Shown here piece by piece: positions 22,490 to 33,705 of a DNA stretch of 64,000 nt (positions within the stretch are counted from its first letter, which is position 1; each line of letters begins with the position of its first letter). A program made the position numbers and the translations under genes. A model generated the notes under the pieces. The model saw only the letters and a list, made by a program, of their open reading frames with translations. It was not told the origin of the DNA and ran no database searches. The DNA lies in contig OY987301.1 in NCBI GenBank assembly GCA_963920635.1, positions 14,228,501-14,292,500 on the forward strand, in the 5' to 3' direction. This DNA is from Pseudeuparius sepicola (taxonomy: Eukaryota > Arthropoda > Insecta > Coleoptera > Anthribidae).

Positions 22490-23062
22490 ATTTTTTCTTG
22501 AAATCGGCAGTAAAGTGTCCCAAAATCGTCATTAAAAGCACAGAAATCGTACAATAATGTAGCCCATTATTGTACGATTTTTTCAATAAGTAGGCCTTGG
22601 CGAGATGTAAACATCAAACGTCAGACGCGGAGAAATCGCCCGTCAAAAGTGACAAAATATTCAAAACCCGGCCGATAAAGGCCCATTTAACTTTTCGTAC
22701 ACATTGCGAAATTGTTTCCTATAGAAGCGCAATCCTTCAGTATACATATTTTAGTAAATTTGAATATCAATGGATTTGTTGTGTAGGCTGCACAAGAAGC
22801 AGCAGTTTGGTTTTTCTGTACGAAGATGCCGTGTCTTGTCTTACTTGACCTATGTAGAGCGATCGTCAAAGTCAAGCAACGCCGCGCGTAGTCGGTTCAT
22901 GGACGGGTGATCCCTTATTATTATTTTCTTGCCTAATAAAACTTTTTTTTTCCGATTTCAAAAAAAAATATAATATGTACCTGAAGTTCTTTTTATGACT
23001 CATAAAAAGTTGAACTTCAGTGCCTTGGTACATAAATAACTATTATACGCGCAAAGAAAATT
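22490..23062. repeat. Repeat family C, copy b (full length)
   Basis: It matches 54760..55385 almost throughout. The core begins with GAAATCGGCAG (22500), includes CAATAAGTAGGCCTTG, CATCAAACGTCAGACGCGGA and AAAACCCGGCC, and ends with TCCGATTTC (22959). Homology continues to ATAAATAACTAT and AAGAAAATTTT. The inverted GAAATCGG/CCGATTTC pair makes short TIRs of a DNA element plausible. No frame is conserved between the copies, so it is probably non-autonomous. Confidence 0.8.
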
Positions 23063-23473
23063 TTGCTCAGGTAACAAAATCCAAACACCTTTAATGATAA
23101 CTCTATTAGTTATAGGTTATACAACAATACAACCAAGGCAGACACCATTAATAATATCTACCTATTAATATAGAAAGAGAACTTCATTATGGTCAGATTT
23201 AAGTCCAAATATAGACCAAATTATCTAATTATTACCTAATTTTTACCACTTTAAAGGTAAATTTGGCTAAAACCCATAAAGTTATACTACCTATTTTTAA
23301 CTTAGAAATTACTTCCAGTTCATTCCCCACTTTCAAATTTTTTACCCCGTAAAGTAAACTGGTTTGGTCAAAGTAAATTTTGACCAACTTTAACTTTGAA
23401 TGTTTGTTGGGCAAGCTTACCTAAAATGAACAAAAATCCCTAGGTAATAAATAGCCAAATAAGTTGCACAGTC
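23063..23473. other. No gene recognised
   Basis: AT-rich sequence. Nothing supported. Confidence 0.5.
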
Positions 23474-23590
23474 CAGTGGCGCGGCATATACGGTACCAGT
23501 AGCTTACAATAGCTAACAGCTTCCATTTCTGATTGAATTTGAATTATCTATATCGAAGCAAACAGAGAAAACCGCGAGTCGCCGCCACTG
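23474..23590. mobile_element. Possible 117-bp hAT-type MITE
   Basis: The ends CAGTGGCG.GGC and GCCGCCACTG are inverted, matching the CAGTGGCG termini common in hAT elements. The flanking octamers (GCACAGTC and GCTCGGAC) agree at only 5 of 8 positions, so the TSD is weak. Confidence 0.4.
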
Positions 23591-24393
23591 GCTCGGACCA
23601 CCCCTGCTTTCCAGGTTCCGTGAAGGCTGGACCAGCAACCGGCAGCAGCCGTTCGACGCTCACAAAATACGCCCATCTGTATGCGCAGATACAATCGGTT
23701 CCGTAATTATCAAACGCGCACTGTTAAGCCGCTTAAAAAGTACGGTAATTGGCTGCATAATTAAAAGGGGCCAACAATTTGGATGGTTTAATTAAGGGAT
23801 CGCGGACGAGGAGCCCTCCCGTCGTTTGTCTGAATAAAGGTTTGTCTTCGTATAATGGCGGCGGAGCGACGGACCTTTGAGCAGTTCTTTCTTCGAGTAG
23901 ATTTGATGAATGGATGAAGTAGGCAAAAATTAACGAAAAAGGCAAAAATGGTAATTTGTCTAAAACCCGGGCTTTAGTCATTATACTGTTTCACCAAATA
24001 CATTAGTAGACCCCGATTGCTGTAAGAAGTCCAGATTCTGTCTATAACCACAGCTTACCCAGGGTAAGCTGTGCTATAACATTGGTATATATTATGCGTC
24101 ACAACCAGTTAATGACGTCACTCATTGATGTCACTCATTGATTTATTGTGGTGATACTAAAAAGCATATAATAAAATAAAAACCTTATATTGCAACCACG
24201 ATTATTGCCCTACAAACAACAATAATAATTATGACTATATACAACTCATTTTAATAATAGTTTAAAACGTCATGTAAACACTTTTCATTTTGGTGTTTTG
24301 GTATAATTAGCCGCTTTCGGCAGCGTCTATATGCTACGGTGTATCAAAGTGACAGTAGTGAAGGTTTTCTGGATCGTTCAAACCGGTTCAAAC
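23591..24393. other. Intergenic; GC-rich block 23591-23890 and a 24043-24077 hairpin
   Basis: The GC-rich block contains GGTTTAATTAAGGGATCGCGG and could be regulatory. At 24043-24077 CACAGCTTACCC is followed directly by its complement GGGTAAGCTGTG, one base between. A 15-base run TGATGTCACTCAT-type repeat lies near 24112-24140. Confidence 0.4.
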
Positions 24394-25409
24394 TATTAGG
24401 GTTTCATCAAGTCGAGGAATCTTGATTTGAACCTAATTTCTTGACTTGACTTGAATTGAAATTCAACGTCGAGAAATTAAATATGTCTTGACTCGACGGT
24501 TTCTTGAAAGCAAAAGTCTTGACTTGAATAATTCAAAATTTCTTGAAATTTCTTGAAATTGCTTGAAAAGATAGCGGCGCGTGAAGTTTAATGTGTTTAA
24601 ATTCATGGCTCTCAAATCTCGACGTATCCAACTTGGATATGTTCAAGCAGTAGATATTATTATTATTATTATTTGTTATATCTTGTAAGTTAATTTTAAT
24701 TTTTTGTTTTGTTTTGGGATATAACATGAATATGTTTTGTTTGCTGTATTTGTAAGTTCATTTTAATTTTTTGTTTTGTGTTATAAAAAGAATATTGTTT
24801 TGTTTATCATAATCATAAATTTTTATTTATGATTAATAAATTTTGTATGCTTTATAAGGTACGTGTTTTTTATTCCTATTAAAATCTAAAGTATGCACCT
24901 AAGTAAATTATCATAGGAATTTACCTATAGCAATTATTTTATAGTCACTAATAAAAGTAGAGACTGGATTTTAAGCATTATGCTTATTGCTGAATTTTAT
25001 AAGCAACACGATTTATGCAAAACTATAAGTAGGTATATTGCGATAGCTGTTTTTGTGTTTTTTTGCTTTTTTTGAGGTTCTATGTTTTTTCCCTTTGTGG
25101 TTATTTGAACATTTTCACGTATGTTTACTTAATTTGTAAACATTTATTTTTGCTTAATTTGTATATTTTGGCAAATTTTGTGCTTTTTTAAGCACTTTTT
25201 TCAATTTTTTTGCCCTTTTTGTTCGGTCTCTATACTAATAAAACTTAATTTCAAGAAATTCAAGAATTTCTTGTTTTCTTGACAAGAAATCTTGATCTTG
25301 AAATAAAAAATCTTGACTTCTCTTGGAAACAGTTTCAGATTTCTTGACTTGAAAATTTCTTGAATTCAAGTCAAGATCAAGAAATTTCTTGCAAATTGTG
25401 AAACCCTAT
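24394..25409. mobile_element. Non-autonomous hAT element, 8-bp TSD GTTCAAAC
   Basis: The octamer GTTCAAAC occurs at 24386-24393 and 25410-25417. The ends read TATTAGGGTTTCA and TGAAACCCTAT. Both subterminal regions are crowded with TCTTGAA/TTCAAGA units, which pair across the element; subterminal repeats of this kind bind hAT transposases. The centre is AT-rich with a TTA microsatellite (about 24657-24672) and no transposase. Confidence 0.85.
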
Positions 25410-26486
25410 GTTCAAACGTTTAGCATTGAAAACATTCGTGGGTTTTGTACGTTTCGTGAGTTTTACCGTTAACTGTGTTGTTATTGTTACTTTTCGTGTT
25501 ATTAGTAGTTCAGGGTGCAAATGGGCTCGTTACTGACCTGAACTTATGTCCTGCATTGATGCCAACTTAGGATGTCGAAATTACCAATTGACAGCCCTGG
25601 TAAGAACTTCTTAAAAAATTTGACCCTATAACAAACACATATCCATATTTATAACAGGTATTATTTCCCCCCAAAAAGCGTAATATAAATAAACTGGCCC
25701 TGCATGGCCTATCTCAAAACTTTCCGCCCTTGGGATATGATACGTATATTTGACATTATTGCCGAAAGATAGGTATTTTAACGAAGTCCCTAAATAGCCA
25801 TAGAGGAAGCATCATTTTAGATATCCTATCGCAAGTGCTTAATTCGGAAAGGTTTGTCTACCCCTAAGGGTTACATCGCCACCTGCCTTTGTTCATTCAT
25901 TAGGCATTAATAATGAGCAGTCACTTATAGAGAAATTCACTGGGAGTTGATAAGTTATTTTCCCCTGATGCAATTTTATCAAGCATGATGTATATAGCGA
26001 CTCTTCTAATACAAATAATTCACTAAGAGACCATTTCCAGCCATTTGCAACAGCGATTTCCCACCAGCCAATCATTGTCGACAGTAAATGAGCTGTAAAC
26101 TGATAAATTTAACTCTGACAAAATCTAAAATTGAACCCCACGTTATACCATACGACACACTTGGCCGCCTTCTAATAGACAAGTAAATAGGGGTGGGGTG
26201 GTGACGATTTTATTTCGGCTTTCGCCACCCCAACGAACAGTATGTTACGATTTTCGGTCTAGATATAGTTAGGTACATTGAGACTATCAATTTTGTACAA
26301 ATAGATAGAATTTCCATCTTGAAAATGCTTATCGAAGGTTCATTTTGTTTCAAAGGATATTTTTGTCCACTATACCTACCCGTCTGTGGTGTAAGGAGGT
26401 ATCTTCATTTATATTACTTATTTGTTTTATCTATAATTAAATTTTTGGTCAAGAGTCCCAAACATGGATAATTTAAGACTATATAG
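25410..26486. other. No gene recognised
   Basis: AT-rich sequence. Open frames of about 60 codons have no domain. The sequence runs into the TSD of the next hAT element. Confidence 0.5.
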
Positions 26487-27336
26487 CACGGGCGTAGCCA
26501 GGATTTAGTTTTGGGAGGGGGGTTTAGTTTGAGAAGTAAATAAAACAACAAAAATATCCTTACATGAAATTAAATATCTATATATTCATCCGAAAAACTA
26601 CGACATATTTATAAAGTTCTTAACTTTAAATGAAATGGATAAATTAATTTCGTTCCTCTGCGCTAAATCTAAAACCATTAAAGAAGAAATCTTCGGCTTT
26701 TTCTTTTAAATATATCCACTACTTCATCTGCATGAATTTATGTTCCATAGTGAATGTTCATTAGAGCCAAACCATTAATCTGTTTTCACTTGTAGTGTTT
26801 CGTAAATAGTTTTTCAGTCTCCTTAGGCTCGAGAAAGACCTTTCTGGGGTAGCAGTGGATACAGGAATGGTAGCCAAGATTTGTAGTAATGTGTAAATAT
26901 TAGGATAAAGGTTTTTATCGCACATATCTAGGCATTCCAAACTAGATTTCGGGGTAGGCAGTCTTCTTATCAGCATGCAAGGTAGCTGAAGCTTTGATAG
27001 CTAAATCCAAATTTGTTTCTTTATTAGAAACCCCTTGACCTTGACTACACCACTTTTTCCAGTAGTCCATACCTTTAGGTTTATCACCCTTCCTTTTTTT
27101 CCCCTCCATTTTTCGACAGTAATAATGATTCACGTATCTATCCTTAACAAGGTCATCGGCCTCTCGTCAAAAGATGGAGCTAGGCGCTACTATTACTACA
27201 TAATATATTCAAACGTAATAATAATTTAACTCTTCACTCCTCGTATTTTTTCGGTATAATATTAGGTAATATTTTGCTTATTTCGGGGGGGGGGGGGGTT
27301 TGAACCCCCGAAACCTCCCCCTTGGCCACGCCCGTG
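26487..27336. mobile_element. Internally deleted hAT element, 8-bp TSD CTATATAG
   Basis: The ends are CACGGGCGTAGCCAGG and CCTTGGCCACGCCCGTG-like, and the octamer CTATATAG flanks both sides (26479-26486, 27337-27344). Inside on the minus strand is the C-terminus of a hAT transposase. At 850 bp it is far shorter than an autonomous element (usually over 2.5 kb), so the 5' coding part has been lost. Confidence 0.93.
26761..26976 (-). pseudogene. hAT transposase C-terminal dimerisation domain (fragment)
   Basis: The 71-codon frame contains ILATIPVSTATPERSFSSLR followed by RLKNYLRN and ENRLMVWL. This is the conserved hAT C-terminal dimerisation motif (short aliphatic run, P-V-S-T-A-x-x-E-R-x-F-S, L-K-x-x-L-R, R-L). 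It would form the dimer interface of the nuclear transposase. The catalytic DDE/insertion domain and the BED zinc finger are absent. The next frame upstream (26942-27133) does not resemble a transposase. Host domestication is unlikely because the fragment still sits between intact TIRs and TSDs. Confidence 0.9.
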
Positions 27337-27344
27337 CTATATAG

Positions 27345-27587
27345 GGTTATTATTTCAACCACCGCGCGTTAAAGTTTACCCACTGAAGCACGCCTTTTAA
27401 AGTTCTTTTTTAACTAATATATAAAATTAATTATTTTAATGAAATATTCTAAAGTTTTGATACTGTTGACTTTGTTCTTGTTCCTTGTTCCATCTACCAT
27501 CAAATTTAAAGTATGCAATGTTGCCACACTTCATAATATAAATAAATCGTAATTTTATGTTTTACAATATTGAAAAAATATTAACTA
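27345..27587. other. No gene recognised
   Basis: Short AT-rich spacer between a hAT element and a MITE. Confidence 0.5.
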
Positions 27588-28285
27588 TACAGGGGGAGTT
27601 TTTTTTTGATGATCAGTATGGGGATCTCGGAAACTAGCGGAGATAGGAGGAAGGTTATAAGTGGAGAAAGAACTGCAGTTTTGCGGACACAATTTAACGC
27701 GCCTTGTGGATTTTTGAAAAAGTCATGGCTATTATTAGATATTTAGAAAAAAATAAATTTTGGCTATTTATTCTAACCCATCTATAGCTTCGTTGTTTTG
27801 TTCTAATTTTAGATAAAAAGTGTAAGTATACCAAAGTTGGAGGGAATTGTGTCCCTAATGCGGTTATCATGTCCTATACTTTCCCTGACAGCTGCCATTT
27901 TCGAGATATGACGCAAACTTGTATTTTTTAAAATGGAAACCATAGTTATTTTTCTGAATAACAATATCGAGTATTATATCGTTGGAAAGCTCTAAAAATG
28001 CCTGATTTTTTGAGATCATGACCAACGTATGGTTTCCATTAATAAAAAACACAAGTTTGTGTCATGTCTCGAAAATGACAGCTGTCACGGACATGACAGC
28101 CGCATTGGGGACACAAATTATTCCAACTTTGGTATTTACACTTTTTATCTAAAGTCAGAAACAACGAAGCTAGTAAGCCATGACTTTTTTAAAAACTGCA
28201 CTAATTCTTTCCGCATTTAACCTTCCTTCTATCTCAGCTAGTTTCCGAGATCCCCTTACTGATCATAAAAAAACTCTTCCTGTAT
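27588..28285. mobile_element. Foldback MITE, family M1, TA-flanked
   Basis: TACAGG..GAGTTTTTTT at the left mirrors AAAAAACTCTTCCTGTA at the right. The arms share GATCAGTA.GGGGATCTCGG, AACTAGC.GAGATAG and ATTTTCGAGA(T/C)ATGAC-type blocks in opposite orientation over most of the length. TA borders suggest mariner-type mobilisation. A half-copy is at 8625..8985. Confidence 0.85.
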
Positions 28286-28915
28286 AATATAAGTTGCTGG
28301 TATACGGTCTAACAGGTATTCTCAATATACAAGTTGCCGTCCATTTTGATCAAAAGTGTGAAGGGTTTCCTTGTTCCCTGTTTAGTATTATGGCCAAACA
28401 GGCTTTTGTTTTACATTTTGTTTTATTAGTAACATATTTGACATATTTCCTGTCTTTCAAGTCTCCTATTGGTTCCTTTATTTCTTCTGGCTATTTGTTT
28501 CTTATTAGTAGAGATGGATCACCAACACATGAAGTAATTTTTGTTGTTAATCAAAACTTAACAAAGTGTAAGCATTACTATAAGTTTTGAGAAACTGCTA
28601 TTAAGTAGATAGTTATAGTTAGTTTTTGGTTGATGATAAAAAATTTACTTTGAAACCTATTCAACAATTTTTAGCTAATCTAATGGGAAAAAGGCTCGAT
28701 AAGTCAATATTGAAATTGTAATTCGCTTACGTTTTGTTCATCATCTTCACCTTGACATCAGTTAAGAAAGTACCATATACAGATTTCCAGTTTCTCAAAA
28801 AATGTAGCAGGTGAATAAAAATGAGATGTCAATTGTCAGTTTGGTAAACACACATTCGATTTGATCAGCAATCGAATTTTATGAGTCAATATTTCCAAGC
28901 TGCCCGAACTGACGG
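28286..28915. other. No gene recognised
   Basis: AT-rich. A 98-codon frame at 28294-28590 is hydrophobic but shows no conserved motif and its composition fits translated AT-rich DNA. Confidence 0.4.
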
Positions 28916-29400
28916 CCAGATTTTTGGAAACGAATGGGGCCCCGATTTCAACGAAGGGAGAATCAATTAAACGGCCGCGATGCGAAAAAAAACCGCCTCC
29001 CGTCGCTGTCAGCTCCTTATTCACTTTATATCCCTCTCATTATTTGTAATGCCTCCGATTTTCGGAGTCCTTGGATTCCGATTTATTGGCGGCCGCTTTT
29101 TTGCCGTCGCTTCGCGGGGAGATCGACGATACCCCGTCCGCTGGGATCGGACAGAGAAGGAACCAGCACAATGTAATTTAATGAGGTTTGCAAATTGCTT
29201 GTTACGGACTCAAAAATAGGGTCCGGCCGGGTCGCCGATGCAAAAAGAAGTCTGGTTCCTGAATTGATATGGCCGCGGCAATTAGATATAATGATCACTT
29301 AATTGTGAGTTATTGTCCTTGTTAACGGATATCTTGTTAAAATTATGGATGCTACCGGTGAGAAGAAGGTTTGGGCCCGCGTTTTTTGACAGGGGCTGGT
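28916..29400. other. GC-rich island, candidate regulatory DNA
   Basis: CpG-rich with TCAATTAAACGG, GTAATTTAATGAGG and CAATTAGATATAATG stretches. Several overlapping frames have no domain. Confidence 0.4.
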
Positions 29401-29471
29401 CCTTCAGTCAGTGGCGGGCCATAGGATTTGCCACAAGCTGACTTAAGTCGATTCTAAAGTAAACCATGAGT

Positions 29472-29718
29472 GCATACCGTACTTTCACCGTTTTAGTAGA
29501 CATAGCCATGGCTGGGGGCGCGCCGCCGTGTATTCGGCTAGGTTCGTCAGTCGTTGGCGGGGGGCGGGGCGTGTTTTTTGCTCGCAAAACTCGACTGATA
29601 AACGGTGCGGGACTACTATGTGTACTCCCCCCGCCAACGACTGACAAACCTAGCTGGACTCACGGCGACGCGCGGCCCATTCCCCTATGTCTACTAACAC
29701 GGTGAAAGTACGGTATAT
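29472..29718. mobile_element. Foldback MITE, 247 bp
   Basis: GCATACCGTACTTTCACCG at the left mirrors CGGTGAAAGTACGGTAT.TGC at the right, followed inward by TAGTAGACATAG/CTATGTCTACTA and, nearer the centre, TCGTCAGTCGTTGGCGGGGG/CCCCCGCCAACGACTGAC. The sequence is unusually GC-rich in the inner stem. A CAGTGGCGGGCC motif at 29410 resembles a hAT end but has no partner. Confidence 0.8.
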
Positions 29719-30451
29719 GCTTTCTTCTTATCTATGTTTCAATATGCAATCTTAGAAATCATTTAGAAACAAATACTTGCTTAGGTTAGGAAAACTGTGT
29801 TATATTGTAAACGTGCATACCTCAACTTAATTAAAAAAATCATTTTTGAATTAGAAGCAAGAATCTATTGATTCTATAGGTATAATTTTCATGGAGTGCA
29901 AGTGGCTATGAGCGTTCACTGACGTATTCATAAAGACATAATATATAGCTTCATGTCCTGAAGAACAGATGGCGCTGATATACAGCCAAATTTGCTAAGG
30001 ACACTTTAACAAAAACAAAAAATCGGGATGCTGTTATGGTAGGATCTTCTTATAATAATAAAATATACTGAGTGTCTCTTCGACGCCACTGGCGATTCGT
30101 CGGAGATTCGAGAGATGCTGCGTTTCGGTTTTTTACATTTCAGTGGGACTGCTAAATATTTATTAACTCATTATTGGCATCGCTGGTAATTGTTGGCGGT
30201 GCACACGTCCATGATGCGGTTGAATGACACTAATAAAGTAAATATACACCTTGGCATGGTAGCTTACTGCTAGGAAATCCATTATTTTTTAATTATCGTT
30301 AATCCCTTGACGCACCTTACTGATGGATGAGTAAAATTATCTATTCTTTATTATAAGTGTGCATCGTACCTATACTATGTATAGGTATTATGACAAATAA
30401 AATCTGCATCATAAGGGAAACATTTTCCTGCCCCCTCCTGCGTAAGTTAGG
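29719..30451. other. No gene recognised
   Basis: AT-rich sequence without structure seen by eye. Confidence 0.5.
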
Positions 30452-30985
30452 TACAGGGTGGTTCATTATAAATTGACACCCCCCTTAACTTGTTAGTTTT
30501 GAGGTTAGAAAAAAAGTTTTTGACAAAAGTTTTATTGGACCGTATGTACAGTGTGTTCTAGAAAGCCGTGGCAGACATTACTTATGTTTTTTTAAATGGA
30601 ACACCCTTTATATTTTTGCATTTTTGAAATCAGCTCATCAAGGCAATCAAAATAATATTAAACTTTATGGCATTATCTTTTTCCGTTTTTGAAAAATTCC
30701 GTATTCAAATTTTATACTAAATTTATTTAACTCAAATTTGTGGATCTCGTGATAAAGATAGACGATCAATGTAATATCGAAAAATATTTATTTTAAACAA
30801 GAGAGTAACATAGTGGAACTCCAAAATGTGTAAGAGCTTTTACGATTTTCCTGAAATTCTTTATTTCGAGAATATAATCAGTAAAATTTAAAAAGGCTCT
30901 ATCTAAAACTTTTGTAAAAAACTTTTTTTTCTAACCTCAAAAACTAGCAATTTAAGGGGGGTGTCAATTTATAATGAACCGTGTA
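30452..30985. mobile_element. Mariner-type MITE, 534 bp
   Basis: TACAGGGTGGTTCATTATAA at the left mirrors TTATAATGAACCGTGTA at the right. The inverted arms continue through AATTGACACCCCCCTTAA, TTTTGAGGTTAGAAAAAAAG and ACAAAAGTTTT. The interior includes a GTTTTTTTAAATGGAACACC segment that recurs, inverted, at about 55600-55700. Confidence 0.88.
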
Positions 30986-31576
30986 CACTTTATATTATGC
31001 TACAAAAAGTATCGGCTATAGCAATTTTATACCTCTATATCAAATTTCAGGAACATATAAGTGTATATTTTGAAACTTCCCTTTTTTTCAATAAAAAATT
31101 AGGTAGATGTAGTTATTTTAAATCATATACAACGAATACCGCATAAACATGATAACAATGATAATAAATTACAATAATAACAATATCAAACCTTAGATAA
31201 GAGCTTTTTCAACAGAAATATGAATTCAAAGCCCCTTTGTAAAAATAGGTTATTACTCTGATCTGCGATTTTTTTAAAGTGAATAGGTAATTTTAATCAA
31301 CATTATTTTTTCGTTTTTACTCACCAAGCCGATCGTCTACTCTGAGCTAACGATTAAAAATTAACTCCAATAATCATTGAACAGAAATTGAGACAATAAT
31401 GAGTGCAATGTGAGTGAACTTAATCTCAATTTTTTTTACTTAGGTATATATACATAATGTGTCCCCGGATAGTTTGTGGGTAAAGTGCAAATTAAATAAT
31501 AAAGAAAATTTAAGTTGGATCTTTATTATTGGTCTCAAATCGACATCGTGCGTTTTAGAAAAAGTATCAATATTTC

Positions 31577-32263
31577 TATATAGAGGGTGTCCCACTTAAG
31601 ATGGATTTCATTATTTTTTATCTCCTTTATGTTCTATTTTATGAAAGAAAGTTTTTAATAAAAATTAAACAGTACGAAATCCTCCACAATTGTAGATTAT
31701 CTTAGGTATATTACAACACTATATGTTGTTTGGTATGGGAGAGCCTGTATTTTGTACATTTTTAAATTTCGCGGAAAATTAATTTTGTTCCATACCTACA
31801 GTTTTGCTTTTGCTCTATAAATCACCATTTATGAATTACTCAACTATGCAAGTCCCTCGGAAATTCCATGTAACTCTTATTTTCGATGTTAAGGAAAAGA
31901 GTTTCAAATAAAAATTAAACGGTACTAACGAATATTTTTTGTACATTTTGTTTAATTTACGGAAAAAAAAATAATTTCCTGGCATTTTGATTTTTAATTC
32001 CTCTATAACCAAAAAAACTATTAATTCAGCTTATATGCCAATAATAAAAAAAACTTCAGTTGACACCTGACACCTGGATGTTCAATAAATGACAAAACAA
32101 CTTTGGGAGATATTAGGATAGTTGTAAGAACTCTCTTTTTAGTCCTGGACATAATACTACTACAGATTTTCCACATGCATGCACTGCCAAGTTTAAAGTG
32201 CGATAACTAACACTGTTGATTTTTCAAAATTTGTTTATAATGGAGGCACCCTGTAGTGTAGGT
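31577..32263. mobile_element. Possible degraded mariner-type MITE
   Basis: AGAGGGTGTCCC at the left and GGCACCCTGTAG at the right are inverted over about 10 bases. Two internal blocks sharing AATAAAAATTAAAC.GTAC and TTTTGTACATTTT are direct repeats about 250 bp apart. Boundaries are uncertain. Confidence 0.3.
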
Positions 32264-32384
32264 ATAGGTATATTTTCTCTATATACGAAAAAGTAACAAT
32301 ATTGTATCTAATTTCCTAACAGAAACTTTCCTTCTATAAAATGAGATACCTAAGTAGGAGTTCCTTATCCTAATACCTGTTACT

Positions 32385-32560
32385 CAGTGCCGTAGCGCAT
32401 GACCTATAAGACGGGGAGGAGGACTAACTCTCCTAACAGCATTTGGGAAAATTAGTTGGTTTTAATGGTGGTTAATAATTATTAGATTATAGTAGATAAT
32501 AAAATTTCTCTACAGAAATTTCTGGGGGGTATAGCCACCCAGATCAGAACTACGTCACTG
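32385..32560. mobile_element. Possible 176-bp hAT-type MITE
   Basis: CAGTGCCGTAGC at the left and CTACGTCACTG at the right are inverted. The neighbouring CCTGTTAC and CCTGATAG agree at 6 of 8 bases, a possible degraded TSD. Confidence 0.4.
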
Positions 32561-32659
32561 CCTGATAGGTAGGTATACTTAAAATCTGATATCGCCAACT
32601 CCATGGGGTTACTCTATGGTTAGTTGGCAGCCGGCACGTGAAGCTATGCAGCAGAACTG

Positions 32660-33248
32660 AATGAATCATTACAATGCCCAATTTGCCCCCTTCAATAATT
32701 AAGACGAACCGTTTTATTAGCAGACAAACCATCCACCTTCAGTTAACGAGCAACAAGCGCGCCCATCCTCCGCGAATTTCAATTAACTCCCAGAGAACAA
32801 ACACACCATCCAGCGCCGGACGCAAAAAAACCTTTACGCGATATCTCCCCCTCGCCCCTCCTTCCTCTCCTTCTTCCTAATTAAGTTATAACAATTTGGG
32901 CGGCCCCCAGTAAACAAGAGCCTCGGGGGCCCTTAAAACCCCAGTTATAATCACATCAAAAATGTATAAAACGAAACGGAGGTGGGACCAGTCGCCCAGC
33001 TGCATTCTGCCCGCCGCGGCGCCCGCGTCCCCCCGGCAGTAATCGCCTGCGACGCCGCGCCGTCGCCAGGGACAACCGCGGCCGATTGGTCGGAGGCGGC
33101 GGCGCCGGTGGGCGTGGGGACCGACCCCGCCCGCCGGAGGCGCCGCCTACGGCGATTCCCCGAACTTGGCGTCAGTCTCTTCGGTACAGTCCGGCTCGAG
33201 TGGTGGCGACGGACAATGGGCACGCGGGTTCGCGGCTAGTCGGCGACT
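32660..33248 (+). promoter_or_regulatory. GC-rich upstream region / probable 5' UTR of the Msx-like exon
   Basis: The base composition shifts abruptly at about 32740 to CpG-rich, with AATTAACTCCC and CCTAATTAAGTTATAAC cores before 32900. From 33000 it is strongly GC-rich without TATA. A TCAGTC initiator-like hexamer is at 33172-33177, about 75 bases before the start codon, but I could not place a matching downstream element. An in-frame TAG at 33237-33239 closes the exon's frame upstream. Transcription start is therefore not fixed. Confidence 0.4.
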
Positions 33249-33705
33249 ATGACCGTGCAAAATTTGGCGGCCATGCAGGACGTCGGCGACCACCAGCCCG
33301 CCAGCGACGCCGCCGCGACCACCAAGAACGGCCACATCAGCTTCAGCGTGGCCTCGTTGCTGGCCGACACCAGGCCGACGAGGTCTGCGTCTCCGGACCG
33401 GGGCGCCGCCTCGCCGAACCCGCCGCGTTCTTCCGACGAAGAGTACGAGTCGAACCAGGAGGAGGACTCGATCGTGGACGTGGAGGACCTGAATCCCGAC
33501 GACGCCAAACGCTCCCGCGACGGCGAACGATTCCTGTCGTCGCAAGGACCGATCCGACCGACGCCGTTCTCCGCGCTGGCGGCGGCCGTGTACCAGGCGA
33601 CGCACCAGAACTGGCAGCACCAAGGCGGCCTGGTGAGTCCCTTCGGGGGACCGGGGCCGATGTTCCAAGGGGGTGGGCCGTTCGGCGTGCCCGGCATGAA
33701 TGCAG
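33249..33705 (+). CDS. msh: Msx/muscle-segment-homeobox-like protein, first coding exon (N-terminal 152 residues)
   Basis: Probably the N-terminus of a nuclear homeodomain transcription factor. The ATG at 33249 is the first after an in-frame stop at 33237-33239, and the exon ends at 33705 in phase 1 before GTAGGT. Residues 30-41 read ISFSVASLLADT, an eh1 repressor motif (FSVASLL) that in known proteins binds the Groucho corepressor; the FSV..L..D form is closest to the Msx family's conserved FSVE(A/S)LM.D. Residues 62-81 are acidic with SIVDVEDLN, and 130-150 are Gly/Pro-rich, as in the linkers of such proteins. Codons are G/C-ending, unlike everything around. The homeobox itself is not in this exon and I found no WFQNR-type coding downstream to 64000, so the intron would exceed 30 kb. 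Other eh1-bearing regulators are possible; the gene name is a best guess. Confidence 0.62.

Noticed and set aside
28294..28590. 98-codon hydrophobic frame
   Set aside because: Phe/Leu-rich composition is what AT-rich DNA gives; no signal peptide plus mature-domain pattern is evident.
33160..33248. A defined core promoter (initiator plus DPE) for the Msx-like exon
   Set aside because: TCAGTC is present, but no downstream element stands at the required +28 spacing and there is no TATA box.
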